Source: Helicostylum pulchrum
Lineage: Eukaryota; Mucoromycota; Mucoromycetes; Mucorales; Mucoraceae
NCBI GenBank assembly: GCA_025677825.1
Contig: JAIXMO010000008.1
Location: 768,798 to 832,797, forward strand
Reading direction: 5' to 3'
DNA length: 64,000 bases
The notes beneath the pieces were generated by a model that made no database searches, was not told where the DNA came from, and was given only the letters and a program-made list of their open reading frames with translations. The position numbers and the translations under genes were made by a program. Positions 58,341-64,000 of this stretch are shown piece by piece (the stretch's first letter is position 1; each line of letters opens with the position of its first letter).

Positions 58341-59687
58341 TGATAACTATAAATACCGTATTACTCAAGAAAAAAGGATACTATTTTTATATTTGATGAT
58401 AAAATATGAGGGACAATTTATTATTGTTATTATTAGTCACATTCGTCTATCACTCAAAGTAAAAAAAAAACAATACAAAAAAAAAGGTCTTTTTTGGTCA
58501 CCTTCATCAAAATATGTTTCATTGTATTCTTCTTATTAAAAATGCATATTTAAATATAATCTGTAAATAGTATAATACCCCCATCTTTTTTTTCCCTGTA
58601 ATAAATGTCCAACTTCTTTATTATAGTCATCAATATACCCTATTGTCTTTTTCGAACGTGGTTTCTTTTATCCTTTCGCCAGGTGATGAATATAATCAGT
58701 ACTGATATCTAGATTATTTAAAATAACTAATCTTTGCAGCATTTTCTACATTTCATCGTACGCAGTAAATACCGTAGACATCTTTTGCTGAAATTGATCT
58801 ATACATAACTAACCTCTGACGCCTTTGACTAACGTACAATGGACGTCTAAATACATTTGATTGGTAACATTCTTTAAGATAAAGAACACATCGTTTGCAC
58901 AATACGAGTAACGGACCCAACAGATAAAGTAAAAAAGTAAAAAAGTACATGTAAGTAATTGATGTGTAGTGATAGTACACAACAATTTTTTTTTAAAGAG
59001 AAGGGGAGTTTTCTTTTTATGCTTTTGTAATTGACAGCATTTTTTTTCTTTAGGCCTTTTCAAACTTTTTAAACTTCTTTGAAAAAAAAAAGTGGCCCTA
59101 TCAGGTGACATTTAATGATTTTCACTATTAAAATATAGTAAATGCTTTTTTATATGAACCAAATCAGCATTATTATATGCTTTTTTTTTTAGAAAAAAAC
59201 TATGGTGAGTATATTTAAACTATTTGCTTTCAATTGGTGTTCATTTTATCAATGACAATGATACTAAAAAAAATCATCGTTATATCTCGAAATTATTTAT
59301 CTGCTAACTTGATATGTATACGATATTGCCAAATGGAAATAAGCGTTGTATTTTTTTTATTACGGATACGGTATGTAATCATCACAATAAAGAAGTTTGA
59401 TTCAGACAAATCAGCTAGTACAAATATAGAGCATGTAAGTTTCGATTGACAGTAAATAGTGCGGGGTTACGCAATATCTTATCATTGTCGTTTAGGCAAA
59501 TAGGCACAAATACTTTTTTTTTTTTAAAAAAAAAGCATGTATTCACTAAGCTCAGTAAGAGAATCATGTGTGAAAGTACAAAAGGAAGCGGGGAAATAAA
59601 GCACCGGTTTTTTTTTAATCCAACAGTTTTGGGGAGAAAATTTTAAAAAGCCTTGGGCTTTTGTTTCTTTATCTTATCTAAATTCAC
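58341..59687. other. Intergenic, with a weak membrane-protein-like frame
   Basis: A minus-strand frame (58980-58753) reads TFLLYLLGPLLVLCKRCVLY followed by basic residues, but it has no support. Other frames overlap it. T/A tracts are common (for example T12A9 at 59514-59534). Confidence 0.45.
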
Positions 59688-61453
59688 ATGAGCTTTTCTA
59701 GTTTTAATTCAGAAGGTGAACCACGAGCTCGTCGCCGTGACCGATTACGTTCACTAGCACAAACAACTACATTTGTTATAAAAAAAGAGATTAACAAATA
59801 TTATGAAACTTCTCCTCCACCTTTACCTCCCAGAAGAGCTCGAAGTATCATGTCTACAACTTCTAACGAACCTATAAGTACAGAAATAAGACGCACTGAC
59901 ACGGAAGAAATTGATGATATTATAAAGAATTCTGTGCCTGACTTGATTCAACCTCAGTGTATGTTATTTCCAACATATGCATGTCAAGTAGATGATGATG
60001 AGCAAGAAATTCATTGGAAAATACATTTAGCTGGTTGGGCTTTCGCTAATCCTGGTTCAAGTCGTTTAGATAGGTGGCTGCTGGGTAACCTAAAAAAAAA
60101 TAAAAAGAATTAAAAAAAAATAAAAAAAAATTAACACCAAGTGCTTTTTATAGCTGCTGGTAGAACGTATGGTGGATTATCAAGAGATACAGTAGAAGAT
60201 AATCATTTTACTACATTATTAAATCAATTTCGATGCGAAACAATGCGTATGACTGATATTCAACTTACATTACCTGGTATTATTGCAAAAAAAATCATTG
60301 ACGATAATGAAGAACTTTTAGAGTTAAATCAACAAGAGAAAATCAGAGATTTTGCTGCTTCTGTGAATACTGGACCTCATGGAAGATTTGAAGAGGAGAT
60401 TTATTTAGATACTGCTTCTGTCAAGAAATTAAAGGAGAGCTCAAAGTATTTAACAGTAGAAGCTAGTTTTACCGAAGATGGTAATATGCATATATGTAAT
60501 GACTTATTACTGCGACTAACAATATATATATACATATATGGATTTATAGAAGAAACTCCATTTCCAGGTTATATAGATATCATTGATCCTTATGGTATCT
60601 CAGTTATTTCAGATATCGATGATACCATTAAAATTACAGATATTTTAGACGGAAAAGACGCCATTTTACAAAACACATTCTTTAGAACAGCAAGAGAAGT
60701 ACCTTATATGAGTGAAGTATTTAGAACTTGGGTATCAGAAGGAGCACATATCCATTACGTGTCTAATTCACCGTGGCAAGTATATCCTGCTCTAAGTAAA
60801 TTTATCGTCAACCAGAAATTTCCTCAGGGAAGTATGCATCTTCGAGCAGTTAGTACACAAGAATTAATTATAGGTAAACCCGGTAAACACAAGTTGGATA
60901 TAATCCCCAAAATAATTCGTGATTTCCCTCATCGCAAATTTATTCTTGTGGGTGATTCTGGTGAAATTGACGCTGAAATGTAAGCTTCGTATATACACAT
61001 TATAAGCACGTACTTATATAATTTATATATTATAGTTACCAGCAGATCTACAATGAATTTCCTGATCAGGTTATCAAGATATTTATACATGATGTGACCT
61101 CTCAACGTGCCATGGATGCAGACAGACTTGCAAAAGATAAACCAGATTCCTACTATAGTAGCTTACGCAAGTTTTTATCGCGAGAATCAAAGTTATTAAA
61201 AAAGGGACCTTCATCTGCTTTAGCTATGGACGCTATGGCGTCCACTGAATTACCCGAAGAACAAGAACAAATATTGGATCCTGAAGTACCCTTATTGACT
61301 AAATTAGAACAGTTTGATCAACGTATGCAAAGAGTATCATCTCAAATGAGAGAAGGCGTCTTTACTGTATTTTCTCTTGCTTCTCAATTAATGTTGGATC
61401 CTGTTGTAGCTGAAGAATTCTTGATGTCAAAAACTGGTGACATGAAAATTTAA
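59688..61453 (+). CDS. APP1: APP1-type phosphatidate phosphatase
   Basis: Exons: 59688 to about 60079, about 60156-60480, 60550-60979 and about 61036-61453. The N-terminus is hydrophilic with a PPPLPPRRAR proline-rich motif (possible SH3 ligand; yeast App1 binds actin-patch SH3 proteins). The HAD-like catalytic domain has ISDIDDTIKITDILDGK with the DxDxT motif. SNSPWQVYPALSKF and KFILVGDSGEIDAEM complete the active site. The enzyme removes phosphate from phosphatidic acid at actin patches in yeast. The 69-nt intron (60481-60549) has length 3n and no stop, so its retention would be read as a 23-residue insert. The stop is at 61451-61453. Confidence 0.92.
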
Positions 61454-61536
61454 AACAAAAAAAAACTCATTATTGTATTACTTATTTATTATTATTTACA
61501 CACACACGCACACATTGGGATATACACATAAAAAAT

Positions 61537-62165
61537 CTAACCATCATTATCATCTTCTGAATCTTCTTGTACCATTGTTTTACAAAATAACTTTAATCGG
61601 AAAGCGTCCACTCCGTTCAAGTAATAACGATATAGTCTCTTATCCTTTATAAACCCTAATCTTTGGTATAATCCCAATGCACCTAAATTCGTAAATTCTG
61701 TCTCTAAAATCACCTAATAATAATAAAATATACAAGTTAAACCTGGTCAACTTTTTGTTAGATGTGTATATAATACCTCATCAGCATCCATATCTTTCAT
61801 TGCTCGAATAGCCTTTTTAACCAAATTTGAACCAATAGATAATTTACGATGTGTCTTTGATACTGCCAACATGGCAATATAACCTCGAAGTCTATCCTTG
61901 TGTCTATCCAATTTGCAAATAATTACACCTACGTATTGGTCACCATCCATAGCCTAGTTTTTATTTTATTTTTGTTAATGTATAGTTTTAATGTCAATGT
62001 TTTTTGTTTTACCAAAAAACACAAGTTCGGCCAGTTGTGAATAAAGTATCGATATGTATAAACAGAATAAGGTTCTGACAAGTCATTTTCAATCAACCGA
62101 ATAATGTCTGGTAACTGCAATTCTGATTTGTATTCACTGTATTCAATGTTTGGTATATGATTCAT
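61537..62165 (-). CDS. MAK3: NatC catalytic subunit NAA30/MAK3
   Basis: Three exons give [20 protein letters not shown] and [14 protein letters not shown], then [20 protein letters not shown] and [20 protein letters not shown], which is the acetyl-CoA loop. The last exon has [20 protein letters not shown] and [20 protein letters not shown]. These are nearly identical to human NAA30. The enzyme acetylates the N-termini of proteins beginning Met-Leu/Ile/Phe/Trp. The stop is at 61537-61539, with an acidic tail (EDSEDDNDG). It is convergent with APP1 (83 bp apart) and divergent from the coiled-coil gene. Confidence 0.96.
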
Positions 62166-62375
62166 TTTTAACAGATGAAAGAAGAAAAAAAAAAAAAGGA
62201 CGCCAAATATTTTTTTAACCAGTCCCCCTTAGTTATATTCCCTTTTTTTTTAAAAAAATAAAATAAAATAAGTAATACACACCCTTTCAGCTTACTGTAT
62301 CTTTAACTTTTTTTTTCAACCATGGCTGAAGGTTAATATATATATATACACATATATAAATGTACAAATTAAAAA

Positions 62376-64000
62376 GTGTACGCAATGTTACTTATATTTT
62401 TTAGCGTAGATAGGTTAACGGACAGACTGAACCAGGAACGAATCACAACTCGCTTACAAAAGCAAGAGATTCAAAAACTGGAAGCTCAAAACCATAAACT
62501 TCAAAAAAAACTTGGTGAAGTAAAGCAACAACTATTAAAAAGAGAACAAGAGATTCAAGAAGAGGAAGAAGAGATCCTGCAAAGAGAAGAGGAAGTAAAA
62601 GAACAATATGCCTCTATCAAAGCGTGTCTCAACGGAAATATAAAAGGTAAAGGTACACGTAAAAGAGAACTTGACAAAAAGAGACTAATTCTTTTTGACA
62701 TAAGAGAAAATTGATGAAAATGCAGAGTTAAAACAAGAATTACAAGCAGTAAAAATTCAAAAAGAGCAATTGGAAGGAGAGAATATATTACTACGTGATA
62801 CGTCTCAAAGTACATTACTAGTTTCATATATATTATATAGTAGATACTAAATACAACAATTTATAGATTTACAAACAAAAGTGAATGAATTGACAAGTAC
62901 ATTGACAGAGAAAACGAATACAATTGCTAATTTAAACATGATTGTCAAATTACAAGCAACTCGCATTGAAGGTAGCACAATGACACACTGACAAAAACTG
63001 TTTGACATAATTTATTTTATTTTTTCAAGGATTTATGGCTGATAATGCACATCATTTGGAGCAAAACTTGAAACTAAATCGACTGTAATTTTATATACAT
63101 AATTTACCACTATATATACTTATTTATTTATTTTTTTTGTATTGTAGAATAGAGGCAAATAGTAAAACTATTACACCCGAACAAAAGTCCTCATATCAAA
63201 TCCAACGATCAATTAATACAATCTTAACTAAACCATTAAATCATAATATGTCATCTTCATTACCAGAACATACATATACATTATTTGATCACGTTCATCC
63301 TGCGGATACAAAAGCAATCAAGAGACCGTTAGATGAATCTACTAGTGCTGCTGCTATATCTAAATCAAACCAAAGATCCACAACGTATAACTCACCTGTC
63401 GAGTGTAGTAGAGGTCCTACTGCAACAAATTTAAATTCTCCTGAATTAGGCGATTCTCCATATTCGTGTGCGGATTTTGATAATCAATCTGAAAGCGCAG
63501 TAATATTTGACGTTTCTTTAACTCCTCACGATGCACAATCACCCTCAGAACAAAATGAAAGATCACTTGTCTATCTTGATGAAAGTTCTTTTGAAAACAC
63601 ATTGTCATCCCCTCCTAGGTTAAAATCGATGTCACCACCTGATACAAATGCAAGAGTGTCACCATTAATGAGAAGACCTTCGCAATCCAGTGATATTCAA
63701 AGACGCATTTCATTATTGGATGAAGCACAAAAGAGATCGTCAGCATTACACTCATCTAGCGATAATCAAAAGAAAAACTCTACGGAAGAGATGTCAAAGA
63801 GGTCTTTATATTCAAAGGGAATTACAACAAGACCATCTTATTCTACTGAATTACCGAGAAGGTTGTCTGTCTGTGATGAAAACGATGTACCAGATGCAGT
63901 ATTAAAAGATGAAATACCTACTAATGATAGTAGGCAACCTTTAACCAATGCTACCAATATTTTAACAACTCAGAAACCAATTACGCTAAAAACTGGACAA
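62376..64000 (+). CDS. Coiled-coil protein, 3' end outside window
   Basis: From about 62405 the frame is VDRLTDRLNQERITTRLQKQ and a long coiled coil rich in Glu/Lys (LKREQEIQEEEEEILQRE). Short exons at about 62710, 62866, 63031 and 63150 continue it, then a Ser/Pro-rich part runs to the window end (KAIKRPLDESTSAAA, PPRLKSMSPPDTNARV). The start is unclear: ATGGCTGAAG at 62322 followed by GT would join out of phase, so the ATG at 62376 or another upstream exon is needed. An N-terminal coiled coil with a Ser/Pro/Arg-rich tail is the shape of shugoshin and other chromosomal or cytoskeletal proteins, but no defining motif is visible. Confidence 0.6.

Noticed and set aside
62322..62331. ATGGCTGAAG as first exon of the coiled-coil gene
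   Set aside because: Joining it to the exon at 62405 gives a stop in the first codons (GCG-TAG), so the splice does not work.
1..64000. tRNA genes, CRISPR arrays, intact transposases
   Set aside because: I searched by eye for the tRNA T-loop and acceptor pattern, regularly spaced repeats and DDE/reverse-transcriptase motifs and found none.

Overview
The window is nuclear DNA of a fungus, most probably a member of Mucoromycota (Mucorales-like). The evidence is the strong A+T richness, short GTA...CTAAC...YAG introns in most genes, very frequent T-run/A-run junctions, and the gene repertoire: a StART-fold phosphatidylinositol transfer protein, a fungal tetraspanin, CCZ1, SSN6, a formin, URC1, ACR3 and the mitochondrial ribosomal protein L20. 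I cannot name the genus. About 27 genes are recognisable or clearly protein-coding, and many had to be assembled by hand from several exons.

Layout. 1-6 kb: the 3' part of a metallophosphoesterase, a metaxin/SAM37-like import factor, a class I PITP, and CCZ1 transcribed divergently from the PITP. 6-11.4 kb: one large BAR-PH-GRAM-VASt-TM sterol transporter of the LAM/YSP family. 11.4-13.4 kb: a long spacer with a diverged dispersed repeat. 13.4-18 kb: a lipase-like hydrolase and AMP deaminase. 18-21 kb: Ku80 and an orphan ORF. 21.3-26.6 kb: MRPL20, an ArsC/YfgD-like thioredoxin-fold protein, uracil phosphoribosyltransferase (FUR1/URC6) and, divergent from it, URC1. The last two belong to the fungal uracil-catabolism (URC) pathway and share a 352-bp promoter with GATA motifs. 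26.7-35.7 kb: a small unknown protein, a cytosolic phospholipase A2, the SSN6/CYC8 corepressor and a tetraspanin. 35.7-37.6 kb: a spacer with a ~355-bp repeat that has an inverted copy at 56 kb. 37.6-43.2 kb: a SMYD-type MYND/SET protein, a secreted BBE-like flavin oxidase and a four-TM protein. 43.9-54.2 kb: TIM9, a gp78/AMFR-like membrane RING ligase, a diaphanous-type formin with a tandem array of forkhead-like motifs just upstream, a REG1-like PP1 regulator, and the arsenite exporter ACR3. 54.2-59.7 kb: a gene-poor stretch with orphan ORFs, the inverted repeat copy and a degenerate multi-exon gene. 59.7-64 kb: the APP1 phosphatidate phosphatase, the NatC catalytic subunit NAA30/MAK3, and a coiled-coil protein that runs off the right end.

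Themes. Several genes concern lipid and membrane handling (PITP, LAM, lipase, cPLA2, APP1, CCZ1), mitochondrial biogenesis (metaxin, TIM9, MRPL20) and purine/pyrimidine metabolism (AMP deaminase, FUR1, URC1). No CRISPR array, intact transposon or tRNA was seen. The most interesting points are the URC1-FUR1-ArsC-like cluster, the inverted ~355-bp dispersed repeat with the decayed gene beside it, the forkhead-like minisatellite before the formin, and micro-exons of 8, 9, 11 and 15 nt.
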